From Pseudomonas rhizosphaerae (GTDB lineage: Bacteria > Pseudomonadota > Gammaproteobacteria > Pseudomonadales > Pseudomonadaceae), in NCBI RefSeq assembly GCF_000761155.1, contig NZ_CP009533.1:186001-250000 (forward strand): a stretch of DNA of 64,000 bases, read 5' to 3'. The notes beneath the pieces are model-generated. The model was not told where the DNA came from. It made no database searches and was given only the letters and a program-made list of their open reading frames with translations. The translations under genes were made by a program, and so were the position numbers. Of the stretch, positions 10,087-18,938 are shown piece by piece (position 1 is the first letter of the stretch; each line of letters begins with the position of its first letter).

Positions 10087-10755
10087 TCAGCGATCCGCCC
10101 CGGAGACGATGCGGCCCGCCTTGAGCACGACGCGTCGGGCCAGGCGCGCAGCCACCAGTGGGCTGTGGGTGACCATCAGCAGCGTGCTGCCACTGGCCTG
10201 CAGCAATTCGAGCATCAGGTCCAGGGCCTGCTCGCTGGTGGCCTCGTCGAGGTTGCCGGTGGGTTCGTCGGCCAGTAGCAAGGGCGGGCGCGAGGCCAGT
10301 GCGCGGCCCAGGGCCACGCGTTGCTGTTGCCCGCCGGACAATTGCTCGGGGTAGCGTTGCAACAGTGCCGACAGGCCCAGGCGTTCGGCCAGCTCGCGCT
10401 GCCAGTCCGGGTCCAGGCGGCCGGCCAGGCGTGCCTGGAAGGCCAGGTTGTCGGCGACGGTCAGGCTGCCGATCAGATTGAATTGCTGGAAGATCAGACC
10501 TATGTCACAGCGCCGCCAGCGGGCCAGCTGCCGTTCGCTCATCTGTGTGAGCACCTGCCCGGCCGCTTCGATCCGGCCGCTGTCAGCCACATCCAGCCCC
10601 GCCACCAGATGCAGCAAGGTACTCTTGCCACTGCCCGATTCACCCATCAGGGCCAGGCTGGCACCACGTTCCAGATGCAGGTCGATGCCCTGAAGCACGG
10701 GCAGCGGGCCTTGCGGTGTGGAATAGGTCTTGTGCAAACCCTGGATACGCAACAT
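10087..10755 (-). CDS. ABC transporter ATP-binding protein (LolD/MacB-like)
   Basis: This 222-residue ATPase has Walker A GESGSGKS (38-45), the LSGGQQQRVALGRAL signature and Walker B LLADEPTGNLDE, all characteristic of the LolD/MacB/FtsE subfamily. The start follows AGGAAGAAACCTGCCC. It is the first gene of the three-gene operon with the FtsX-type permease and the AttH-like lipoprotein. The genuine lolD would normally sit with lolC/lolE, so this is a paralogue with an unknown cargo. Confidence 0.9.
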   Translation of the reverse strand: MLRIQGLHKTYSTPQGPLPVLQGIDLHLERGASLALMGESGSGKSTLLHLVAGLDVADSGRIEAAGQVLTQMSERQLARWRRCDIGLIFQQFNLIGSLTVADNLAFQARLAGRLDPDWQRELAERLGLSALLQRYPEQLSGGQQQRVALGRALASRPPLLLADEPTGNLDEATSEQALDLMLELLQASGSTLLMVTHSPLVAARLARRVVLKAGRIVSGADR

Positions 10756-10846
10756 GGGCAGGTTTCTTCCTGAAGATGAGGCTGCGGCGCTTCAGGCCTC
10801 GGCAGCGCTGGGGGCTGTGACTGTGAGTGCCAGCCCCCGGGCAGGT

Positions 10847-12820
10847 TCAAGCTTTGTTGCGTATCAGCCGACGCAGCGCGAAACGATTGGGATGACACGC
10901 CCAGGCCACCTCGCGCGGCAGCGGTAGAGGTTCGTCGTCCAGCCAGGCAGCAATCAGTTCACCCGAGATCGGGGCGGTGATCAGCCCCCGTGAACCATGC
11001 CCGCTGTTGACGTACAGCCCCGGCAGCCAAGGACACGGCTGCTCAGGCACCTGGCGGGCATCCTTGGCCAGAATCGCGAAGCGCTCGGCGAACGCCTGGG
11101 CGTCGGCCACCGGGCCGATAATCGGCAGGTAGTCGGGGCTGGTACAGCGAAATCCGGCCCGGCCCTGCAATTGTTCGGCGGGCAACGATGCGGTGTCCAG
11201 GCGTCGTGCCAGATCCGGCGAGATGGCCTCGAGCAAGGCCAGGTTGTCGAGGTTGTCGCGATGGCTGGGTGTCAGATCGTCGCTGTGGAAGTCGAAGCTG
11301 GCGCCCAGCGTATGTTCGCCCGATCGGGCAGGGGCCACGTAGCCCTCGGCGCAGACCACCGTCGACAGCGCAGCGCTGCACGCCGTTTCAGGCAGGCGGG
11401 TGATCTGCCCGCGAATGCGCTTGAGCGGCAGTGCGGCGGTCTGGGCAAAAGCATCGACGTGCGCGGCACAGGCCAGCACCACCACCGGGGCGCTGGCCAG
11501 CAGTCGGTCGCCTTCCCAGGCCTGCCAGTGGCCATCGACCTGGCGCAACGCGGCCACCTGGTGATGACGCAACAGGGTGATGCGCGGGTGTCGCACCAGG
11601 TGCAGGCACAGCGCGGGCGGATGGACCCAGCCTCCTTCGGGGTAGAACAGGCCGCCGCTGGGCAACTCGACACCGGCATGTGCCTCGGCCTGGAGGCGAT
11701 CCAATCGGTGCAGCAGTTCGGGCTGGAACGCATCGGCCAGTTGCTGCTGACGTTGCGCTTCCTTGTCGTCGAAGGCCAGTTGCAGCACGCCGCAGGCGTC
11801 CCAGTCAGGCCCGCGTTGCAGCTGTTCGAGCAGGCGGCGAGTGTGGCCGAAGCCTGCCAGGATCAACTGCGAAAGGGCCGTGCCGTGGGCCGAGAGCTTC
11901 AGGTACAGCACGCCCTGGGGATTGCCCGAAGCCTCCTGGGCGACCTCGCCATGTCGTTCCAGCAGCGACACCCGCCAACCGCGTGCGACCAGGCTGGCGG
12001 CCGTGGCGCATCCCGCCAGGCCGGCGCCGATGACCAGCGCGTGGCGCTCACCGGCAAGCGGTTCGGGGCGGGCGAACCACGGCTTGGCCGCAGGTGCTGT
12101 CGCGCAGCCATCGCCCAGGAACACGCCTCTGGACACATGCCATTTGTGGCCGATGCCCGCTACCCGTTTCATCTTGAAGCCGACCGCCGCCAGGCCGCGA
12201 CGCACCCACCCGGTACTGGTGAACGTCGCCAGCGTGGCGCCCGGTGCTGCCAGCCGCGCCAGTTCGGCGAACAGCTCGGGTGTCCACATCTCGGGATTGC
12301 GCGCCGGGGCGAAGCCATCCAGAAACCAGGCATCGACCTGGCCCTCCAGGCACGGCAGCTGCTCCAGCGCATCGCCGATGAGCAGCGTCAGGGTGACCCG
12401 GCCGCCCTCGAAGACCAGGCGCTGGAAACCTTCATGCACGGCCACGTACTGCCTCAGCAATGCCTGGCTGTAGGTCGAAAGCTCTGGCCACAGGGCCAGG
12501 GCGCGGGTCAGGTCTGCGGCGCTCAGCGGGTATTTTTCCACGCTGACGAAATGCAGGCGGGCGCCAGGTGCGGCCGAGGCGGTGAAGCACTGCCAGGCAC
12601 AGAGGAAACCCAGCCCGGTGCCGAAGCCGGTTTCGCCGATGACCAGACGGCCGTCGTCGGGGAGGGCGGCGAAGCGTGCCGCCAGCTGGTTCTGCTCGAT
12701 GAACACGTAGCGGGTTTCAGCCAGACCGTCCGCGGCGAAATAGACGTCGTCGAACGCGCGCGATCGGGGGTGGCCGGTGTCGGTCCAGTCAAGCTGGGCG
12801 AGGGTGCTCGGGGTTTTCAT
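10847..12820 (-). CDS. mnmC: Bifunctional tRNA U34 methyltransferase / FAD oxidoreductase MnmC
   Basis: This 657-residue fusion performs the last two steps of mnm5s2U34 synthesis in tRNA. The C-terminal FAD domain converts cmnm5U to nm5U, and the N-terminal domain methylates it with SAM. The SAM loop GETGFGTGLGF is at 62-72, the FLDGFAPARNPEMW segment at about 166-179, and the FAD dinucleotide motif GAGLAG at 265-270. I chose the ATG at 12820 (MKTPSTLAQL), which matches known MnmC N-termini; an in-frame upstream extension to 13099 would run into the divergent toxin gene. Single gene. Confidence 0.95.
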   Translation of the reverse strand: MKTPSTLAQLDWTDTGHPRSRAFDDVYFAADGLAETRYVFIEQNQLAARFAALPDDGRLVIGETGFGTGLGFLCAWQCFTASAAPGARLHFVSVEKYPLSAADLTRALALWPELSTYSQALLRQYVAVHEGFQRLVFEGGRVTLTLLIGDALEQLPCLEGQVDAWFLDGFAPARNPEMWTPELFAELARLAAPGATLATFTSTGWVRRGLAAVGFKMKRVAGIGHKWHVSRGVFLGDGCATAPAAKPWFARPEPLAGERHALVIGAGLAGCATAASLVARGWRVSLLERHGEVAQEASGNPQGVLYLKLSAHGTALSQLILAGFGHTRRLLEQLQRGPDWDACGVLQLAFDDKEAQRQQQLADAFQPELLHRLDRLQAEAHAGVELPSGGLFYPEGGWVHPPALCLHLVRHPRITLLRHHQVAALRQVDGHWQAWEGDRLLASAPVVVLACAAHVDAFAQTAALPLKRIRGQITRLPETACSAALSTVVCAEGYVAPARSGEHTLGASFDFHSDDLTPSHRDNLDNLALLEAISPDLARRLDTASLPAEQLQGRAGFRCTSPDYLPIIGPVADAQAFAERFAILAKDARQVPEQPCPWLPGLYVNSGHGSRGLITAPISGELIAAWLDDEPLPLPREVAWACHPNRFALRRLIRNKA

Positions 12821-12901
12821 GACGGCTTCGGTAAATGGCAAGGGGGCGAGGCAGCGCGCATTGTAGCGTGCGCGCAGCGCTTCGCGCGCCCGCAGACGTT
12901 T

Positions 12902-12934
12902 CAACGGCAACGCCCGCGCAGGTCGTTGCCGTTG
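12902..12934. repeat. Perfect 11-bp inverted repeat between mnmC and the NEL toxin gene
   Basis: Arms CAACGGCAACG (12902-12912) and CGTTGCCGTTG (12924-12934) are separated by 11 bp. The dyad lies in the 193 bp divergent region, about 80 bp upstream of the toxin start. It is not followed by a T-run, so an operator is as likely as a hairpin. Confidence 0.6.
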
Positions 12935-13013
12935 CAAGGTGGTGATTATGCGCGTCCCTGCGCCAATCGCACTGGCTACTGTGCGCGCTCCCCCCTTCGG
13001 CAAGGAGCCGAAC

Positions 13014-16000
13014 ATGCACACTGTCCACCCCCCGATGAGCCAGGGCGGCAACGCCCGCGACCACCGCCATGCGCACATCGTCGCGCAGCGACTGCCCACC
13101 TGGCTGACCCAGGCCAGCCCGGCGATGCGCCAGGCATTGAGCGCCAGTCAGAACGAGAGCCACGCCGCCAAGCTTGCCCTGGCCCCCGTGCTGGCCGGAT
13201 TGCGCGACGTCACGCAGTTTTGCGCCGACCAGCTGGGGCAGGCGATCCATACGCACTTTCAACTGCAGATCGATCCGCGCGGTTATTCGCTGGTGCGCGC
13301 CATGCACAACGTCGGCATAGGCTTCAGCCATCGCTTTGCCATCGAACAGAACCTGCTGGTGGCCGCCATGCAGAACTTCGAAGCGAATCTGCAGTTTCAT
13401 CAAGGTTCGATGGTGCTGCCGGTCGGTGGGCTCGAGTACGTCACTGCCGGCAAGGACATTGATTTTCGCGCGCGCAGCGACACCCCGGCGATCGCCATCG
13501 ATCCCAAGCGCTTCGCCACCGTCTGCCGTAGCCTGGACCTGGGCCAGCAGTACCAGGCGCATCTGGACACCGTATTCAAGCCCGAACAGAAGCCCGAACA
13601 GGTGACGGCGCTGTTCAAGCGCAATGACCGCGCCCACTTCACGGTGCAGGCCCACATTGCCCGCCTGCGCGGAGATGTCGAAGAAGACGGCTACCGCATG
13701 CTGCTGCAGATTGCCGAGCAGACCACGCCTACCTGGGCAGGCCACGCGGTGCGCTACCACTGGCTGCGTCTGCTGGGCAGCCCGGATTTCGCTGCCGTGG
13801 CGCTGTACGGCGTGCAGTTGATCGAATCGACCGTGGATGGCCGCTGCATCGTGCTGATGCCAGGCGAGCCGGATCATCCGATCAAGCAATACGCCTCGTT
13901 CCAGGCGTTCGCCACACACTTGGCGCAAAAACTGAGCAAGGCCGATTATCTGCGCTACTTCAGTGCGTTGGCCGGCGAGAAGTTCGCTGCAGCGTTCATC
14001 GAACGTCTGCGCCAGCGACTTGCCAGCCCCAGCGGTGAGTGGCTGCAACGGTTGAACCTGGAAAAACGCCCGGTGGTGGGCGATCTGTTCGAGTTGCAAC
14101 ACAACGACCGTGTGCTCAAGACTTATCAGGATGCTCGAGTGCTGGCGGTGCCGACCGCCGACGAGGACGCCATTGCGCTGGAGCGCGAGCGTCGGCGTTA
14201 TCTGGATGCCGGGATGACCTTGCTCAATATCGCAGGCCTGGTGGTCCCGGCACTGGGTGCGGCGATGCTGACATGCGCTGCGGCGCAGCTGCTGCATGAA
14301 GTGTTCAGTGGTATCGACGATTGGCGCCAGGGCGATGATCACGCAGCCTTCACCCATGCCATGAGCATTGCCGAAAACCTCGCGACCATGGCGGTCTTCG
14401 CTGGCGCCGTACAGGCAGGCAAAGCCTGGATCGCGCCAAGGGTGCCGGAAGTGGCAGCCGGGACCCAGCTGGCGGAACTGCTGCCAGTGACCCTGGCCGA
14501 TGGTCGCCCCCAGCTATGGCGTCCGAACCTGGACGATTACGTCGCCACCCAAGCCTTGCCAGACGATTTGCTGCCCGATACCGATCGCCTCTATCACGAT
14601 GAAACGCGCGACAGCGTGATCATCGACGGGCGCGTGCACGACGTCCGTTTCGACGATGGACACCAGCAGTGGCGCATCACTCATCCGCGCGATGGGAGCG
14701 CCTATCAGCCACTGATCGAAGAAGCCGGTAGCGGTTGGCGACTGGCGGCCGAGCAGCAACCGCACGTGCGCAGCAGTGCCCTGCGCGAGCGTCTGGGCTG
14801 GCGCCTGTCGGGCATGGATGCGCAGGATGTACGGCATGCCCTGGCCAGCACCGGCCTGGCGCCGGACGCGTTGGACGAGGTCTATGCCCAAGCCGACAAG
14901 CCCACGGCCTTGCTGGTCGACGCACTGCAACGTTTCGCCCTGCATCGTCAGGTGCAACGCGCCGGGCTCGCCGACAGCGCCGCCGAAGCCCGCTTCGCCG
15001 AACTTTACGACGCTACGCACTTCGGCAGCGGTCCGGCCACGCAGCTCGTTCGCCGGGATTTTCCTGCCTTGAGTGTCGCGGCCGCTGAAGAGGTGGTGCT
15101 TGACGTAGCACCGGGCAAACAAGCGCAGATGCTCGCCAACCGACGCATTCCCCTGGAACTGGCCGAACGCGCGCGTGCCTACCAGCAGTGCCAACGGCTC
15201 AACCGCGCATTCGAAGGCCTGTGCTTCAGCGCAGCGCAATCGCTGGACAGCCTTGAGCTGGAACAGGCCATCAAGGGGGTGCTGGGCAAGACCGCGCAGG
15301 CCGACGCGGTGCGCGACTATGCGCTCGCCCACCGCGACGCCTGCGCCCGCTGGCTGGGCCAGACGCCGTTGCCGGAAAGTTTCAGGGCGCCGATGCGCGA
15401 CGGCTACGGGCGAGTGGGTTACCCCATGAGCGGGCGGCGCGAGGTCGCGCTGTCGCGACGGGTGTTGGTGGCACGCATCCGCCGTCTCTATCCGGGCACC
15501 AGCGAGCGCGCCGCGCGCGAATTGCTCGGGCTGTACGAGCAGACCGGCATGAGCCGCGCCGACATCATGCAGGGGTTGGACAACCTCACCTACGAGCGAG
15601 CACAGATGCATGCCCAACTGGACGCCTGGTCCCGTCAACCGGCCCCGGCCAATCTACCCGCCCGCTACAACGCCAGCAGCGGAGACCTGGTGTACTACCG
15701 CGCCGACGTCACCGCGCGACTGGACATCGCCTGGCGCCGCCAGCTGCCGTCCGAACGCATCGCCAATGGCTACAACTATTATCTGAACCTGACCTACGTG
15801 CCGCTGCTGGGTTTCCCCGCCCTGAGCGCCGACCTGCGCTTCGTCACGCATCTGAACTTGACCGGCAGCACCTTGGATGCCCCGGCGCTGACCAACCTCT
15901 TGGGCAGCTTCACCCAATTGCGCAGCCTGACCCTGCGCGAATGCGCCCTGACCCATCTGCCCGAGGCGGTCGATCGACTGACTCACCTGACCGAGCTGGA

Positions 16001-17309
16001 CCTGACCCTGTGCGACCTGACCCTGGACCAGGCGCTGCTCGACCGCCTCGGCCGGTTGCCCAACCTGAGCCTGCTGAGCCTGAGCGGCAACACCGTCGGG
16101 CAGATCGCCACATCCACGGGCTTCGCCCGGCTGCAGCAGCTCAATCTGGCAGGTCTGGCCCTGCCACGCTGGCCGCTGTGGGCATCGCGCCTGCCGACGC
16201 TGCGCACATTGAACCTGTACCGCACCCGGCTGCGCCACATCCCCGATTCGGTCTTCGCCGAGCAGAACGAGGGGGCTGGTGTCGATGTCTTCATGGAGCG
16301 CAACGCGCTGGATGCCGCGAGCCTGCGCCAGCTCGATCGGCCCCGGCCGAACGGGCGCTTCCAGTTCTTCGCCCATCGCACCAATGATATACGCCCATCA
16401 CGGGTCGGACGGCCGCTGGTGGATGTATGGCTGCAAGGTGCGAACGAAGTCGAGCGCCGCCACCGCGCCCAGCTGTGGCAAGGGCTGGTCGACGAAGAAG
16501 GTTCCGAAGCCTTCACCCACCTGATCGATAACCTGCGCCGGACATCGGACTTCACCCGCGATGCGGCCGAGTTGACGCGGCGCGTGTGGAACGTGATTGC
16601 CGGAGCCTCTGCAAACCGTCAGTTGCGCCAGCGCCTCTACACCATGGCCGAACAGCTTGACACCTGCGTGGACGGCGAGCGTTTGATGTTCAGCGACATG
16701 GAAGTGCAGGTGTTGCAGCACGACGCGCTGCAAGGTGCGACCTGGGCCCAGCGTGGCCGACGCCTGTTCGAGCTGGCCCGTGGCTTGTTTCGCCTCGATC
16801 AGCTCGAGGCGATCGCCCGGCGTATCATCGCCGAGCGTCGGCGCCTGGGCGTGGGCGTTGACGAGGCGGAAGTGCGCATGGCGTTGCGGGCCTATCTGGC
16901 CCGCCGTCTGGCCTTGCCCGGTCAGCCGCAGAGCATGGCCTACGCGGCGACTGCGGGCATCGGTGTTGACATCTACGATGCGGCGCAGCGCCAGGTGCTG
17001 GAGGCTGAAGCCCAGCCGGCGTTCACCGCGTTCATGAACCGTCAGTCCTTCTGGGTCGACTACTTGCGTGAGCGCCATGCGACCCGGTTGGAGCAGCACC
17101 TGGCACCGTTCGCCGAGGAGCTGAGTGCGCTCGACGAGAGCCAGGAACCGGGCAGTAGTGGTGATTACCTGCGGCGCGCCAACGACATCGCGCGACGTCG
17201 CGAGGACGCCGAGAGCGCGCTGCTGGCCGAACTAACCCTGCTCGAACAGGTCGGCTTCAATAGCGATACGCAGCGTAGCGCCGAGCCCAGCGAGGTTCAG
17301 TCAAGCTAA
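13014..17309 (+). CDS. NEL-type E3 ubiquitin ligase effector with DUF6543 and leucine-rich repeats
   Basis: This 1431-residue protein starts at the ATG at 13014 after CAAGGAGCCGAAC. The N-terminal half (from about residue 20) resembles the Pseudomonas 'dermonecrotic toxin' DUF6543 region, with a hydrophobic helical segment at about 401-433. Leucine-rich repeats occupy about 920-1085 (LTHLNLTGS, LRSLTLREC, LTELDLTLC, LSLLSLSGN, LRTLNLYRT). The C-terminal third matches the novel E3 ligase fold of IpaH/SspH effectors, with the catalytic CxD motif C1218-V-D1220. By family knowledge the protein would ubiquitinate host proteins inside eukaryotic cells. No signal peptide and no adjacent secretion or chaperone genes are seen. 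It stands alone between mnmC and pap. Confidence 0.85.
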   Translation: MHTVHPPMSQGGNARDHRHAHIVAQRLPTWLTQASPAMRQALSASQNESHAAKLALAPVLAGLRDVTQFCADQLGQAIHTHFQLQIDPRGYSLVRAMHNVGIGFSHRFAIEQNLLVAAMQNFEANLQFHQGSMVLPVGGLEYVTAGKDIDFRARSDTPAIAIDPKRFATVCRSLDLGQQYQAHLDTVFKPEQKPEQVTALFKRNDRAHFTVQAHIARLRGDVEEDGYRMLLQIAEQTTPTWAGHAVRYHWLRLLGSPDFAAVALYGVQLIESTVDGRCIVLMPGEPDHPIKQYASFQAFATHLAQKLSKADYLRYFSALAGEKFAAAFIERLRQRLASPSGEWLQRLNLEKRPVVGDLFELQHNDRVLKTYQDARVLAVPTADEDAIALERERRRYLDAGMTLLNIAGLVVPALGAAMLTCAAAQLLHEVFSGIDDWRQGDDHAAFTHAMSIAENLATMAVFAGAVQAGKAWIAPRVPEVAAGTQLAELLPVTLADGRPQLWRPNLDDYVATQALPDDLLPDTDRLYHDETRDSVIIDGRVHDVRFDDGHQQWRITHPRDGSAYQPLIEEAGSGWRLAAEQQPHVRSSALRERLGWRLSGMDAQDVRHALASTGLAPDALDEVYAQADKPTALLVDALQRFALHRQVQRAGLADSAAEARFAELYDATHFGSGPATQLVRRDFPALSVAAAEEVVLDVAPGKQAQMLANRRIPLELAERARAYQQCQRLNRAFEGLCFSAAQSLDSLELEQAIKGVLGKTAQADAVRDYALAHRDACARWLGQTPLPESFRAPMRDGYGRVGYPMSGRREVALSRRVLVARIRRLYPGTSERAARELLGLYEQTGMSRADIMQGLDNLTYERAQMHAQLDAWSRQPAPANLPARYNASSGDLVYYRADVTARLDIAWRRQLPSERIANGYNYYLNLTYVPLLGFPALSADLRFVTHLNLTGSTLDAPALTNLLGSFTQLRSLTLRECALTHLPEAVDRLTHLTELDLTLCDLTLDQALLDRLGRLPNLSLLSLSGNTVGQIATSTGFARLQQLNLAGLALPRWPLWASRLPTLRTLNLYRTRLRHIPDSVFAEQNEGAGVDVFMERNALDAASLRQLDRPRPNGRFQFFAHRTNDIRPSRVGRPLVDVWLQGANEVERRHRAQLWQGLVDEEGSEAFTHLIDNLRRTSDFTRDAAELTRRVWNVIAGASANRQLRQRLYTMAEQLDTCVDGERLMFSDMEVQVLQHDALQGATWAQRGRRLFELARGLFRLDQLEAIARRIIAERRRLGVGVDEAEVRMALRAYLARRLALPGQPQSMAYAATAGIGVDIYDAAQRQVLEAEAQPAFTAFMNRQSFWVDYLRERHATRLEQHLAPFAEELSALDESQEPGSSGDYLRRANDIARRREDAESALLAELTLLEQVGFNSDTQRSAEPSEVQSS

Positions 17310-17330
17310 CCGACGAGGAATGCCTGCCCC

Positions 17331-18824
17331 ATGTTCGAATCTGCCGAAATTGGTCATGCCATCGATAAAGACACCTATGAGGCGCGTTTGCCTGCCCTGC
17401 GCGAAGCGCTGCTCGAAGCGCAGTACGAGCTCAAGGAGCAGGCGCGCTTTCCGGTGATCGTGCTGATCAATGGGGTCGAAGGGGCGGGCAAGGGCGAGAC
17501 GGTCAAGTTGCTCAACGAATGGATGGACCCGCGCCTGATCGAGGTGCGGACCTTCGACGAAAAAACCGATGAGGAACTGGCCCGTCCGCCGGCCTGGCGC
17601 TATTGGCGCCAGTTGCCGGCCAAGGGCCGCATGGGCGTGTTCTTCGGCAACTGGTACAGCCAGATGATCCAGGATCGCGTACATGGCGATATCAAGGATG
17701 GGCGTCTGGAACAGGCCATCAACGGTGCGCAACGGCTGGAGCGCATGCTCTGCGACGAAGGCGCGCTGATTTTCAAATTCTGGTTTCATCTGTCCAAGCA
17801 TCAGATGAAAGCGCGGCTCAAGTCACTGCGCGATGACCCATTGCACAGCTGGCGGATCAGCCCACTGGACTGGCAGCAATCCAGGACCTACGACCGCTTC
17901 GTGCGTTTTGGCGAGCGCGTGGTCCGCCGTACCAGCCGCGATTATGCGCCGTGGCATGTGATCGAGGGCGTCGACGCCAACTACCGCAGCCTGGCGGTGG
18001 GGCAGATTCTGCTCGAGGGCTTGCAGGCAGCCCTCGAGGCGCCTGCCGAGCCAGCCCGCCAGGCCGTGGCCGCGATTGGCGAGAGCATCGACAAGCGCAG
18101 CCTGATCGGCAGCCTGGATCTGAGCAAGCGCCTGGAAAAGCACGACTACGAACAACAGCTGATTGCCGAGCAGGCTCGTCTGGCCGGCCTGATGCGCGAC
18201 AAGCGCATGCGTCGCCATGCTCTGGTGGCGGTGTTCGAGGGCAACGATGCGGCCGGCAAGGGCGGCGCGATCAAGCGCGTCGCCGCAGCGCTCGATCCTC
18301 GCCAGTACCACATCGTGCCGATTGCCGCGCCCACCCAGGACGAGTTGGCCCAGCCTTACCTGTGGCGGTTCTGGCGACAGCTGCCGGCGCGGGGCAAATT
18401 CACCGTGTTCGACCGCTCCTGGTACGGCCGTGTGCTGGTGGAGCGCGTCGAGGGTTTTTGCAGTCCCGCCGATTGGCTGCGTGCCTACGGCGAAATCAAC
18501 GACTTCGAGGAGCAACTGACTGACGCGGGTGTGGTGCTGGTCAAATTCTGGCTGGCCATCGACGAGCAAACCCAGCTTGAACGGTTCCAAGAGCGTGAAC
18601 AGATCCCCTTCAAGCGGTTCAAGATCACCGAAGACGACTGGCGCAACCGGGAAAAATGGGGCGCCTATCGCGATGCCGTGGGCGACATGGTCGACCGCAC
18701 CAGCAGTGAAGTAGCGCCGTGGACGCTGGTCGAAGCCAACGACAAACGCTGGGCACGGATCAAGGTGCTGCGCACCATCAACGATGCCCTCGAAGCCGCG
18801 TTCAAAAAAGACAAAAAGGACTGA
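17331..18824 (+). CDS. pap: Polyphosphate:AMP phosphotransferase (class II PPK2, two-domain)
   Basis: This 497-residue protein is made of two tandem PPK2 domains. The first P-loop, GVEGAGKGE, is at 48-56 and the second, GNDAAGKGG, at about 304-312. Each is followed by PPK2-type WRYWRQLPAKGR / WRFWRQLPARGK and, in the second domain, the DRSWYGRVLVERVEG lid region. In this class only the C-terminal domain is normally active, using polyphosphate to make ADP from AMP. The first domain's FGNWYSQM in place of DRSWYGR is consistent with that. The start lies 21 bp after the toxin stop; co-transcription with the toxin is possible but probably incidental. Confidence 0.9.
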   Translation: MFESAEIGHAIDKDTYEARLPALREALLEAQYELKEQARFPVIVLINGVEGAGKGETVKLLNEWMDPRLIEVRTFDEKTDEELARPPAWRYWRQLPAKGRMGVFFGNWYSQMIQDRVHGDIKDGRLEQAINGAQRLERMLCDEGALIFKFWFHLSKHQMKARLKSLRDDPLHSWRISPLDWQQSRTYDRFVRFGERVVRRTSRDYAPWHVIEGVDANYRSLAVGQILLEGLQAALEAPAEPARQAVAAIGESIDKRSLIGSLDLSKRLEKHDYEQQLIAEQARLAGLMRDKRMRRHALVAVFEGNDAAGKGGAIKRVAAALDPRQYHIVPIAAPTQDELAQPYLWRFWRQLPARGKFTVFDRSWYGRVLVERVEGFCSPADWLRAYGEINDFEEQLTDAGVVLVKFWLAIDEQTQLERFQEREQIPFKRFKITEDDWRNREKWGAYRDAVGDMVDRTSSEVAPWTLVEANDKRWARIKVLRTINDALEAAFKKDKKD

Positions 18825-18938
18825 GCCATTGCCTGGCGGCGCCTGCGGCCGATGACCGCTGGTACGGGATGCGACGCGGACAAAACGGTCGATAACCGAT
18901 AGAGTGCGCGCCCTGTTCATACATCGAGGACCCTGCCC

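Noticed and set aside
12821..13099. N-terminal extension of MnmC beyond ATG 12820
   Set aside because: Low-complexity sequence overlapping the divergent toxin start; known MnmC proteins begin close to the chosen Met.
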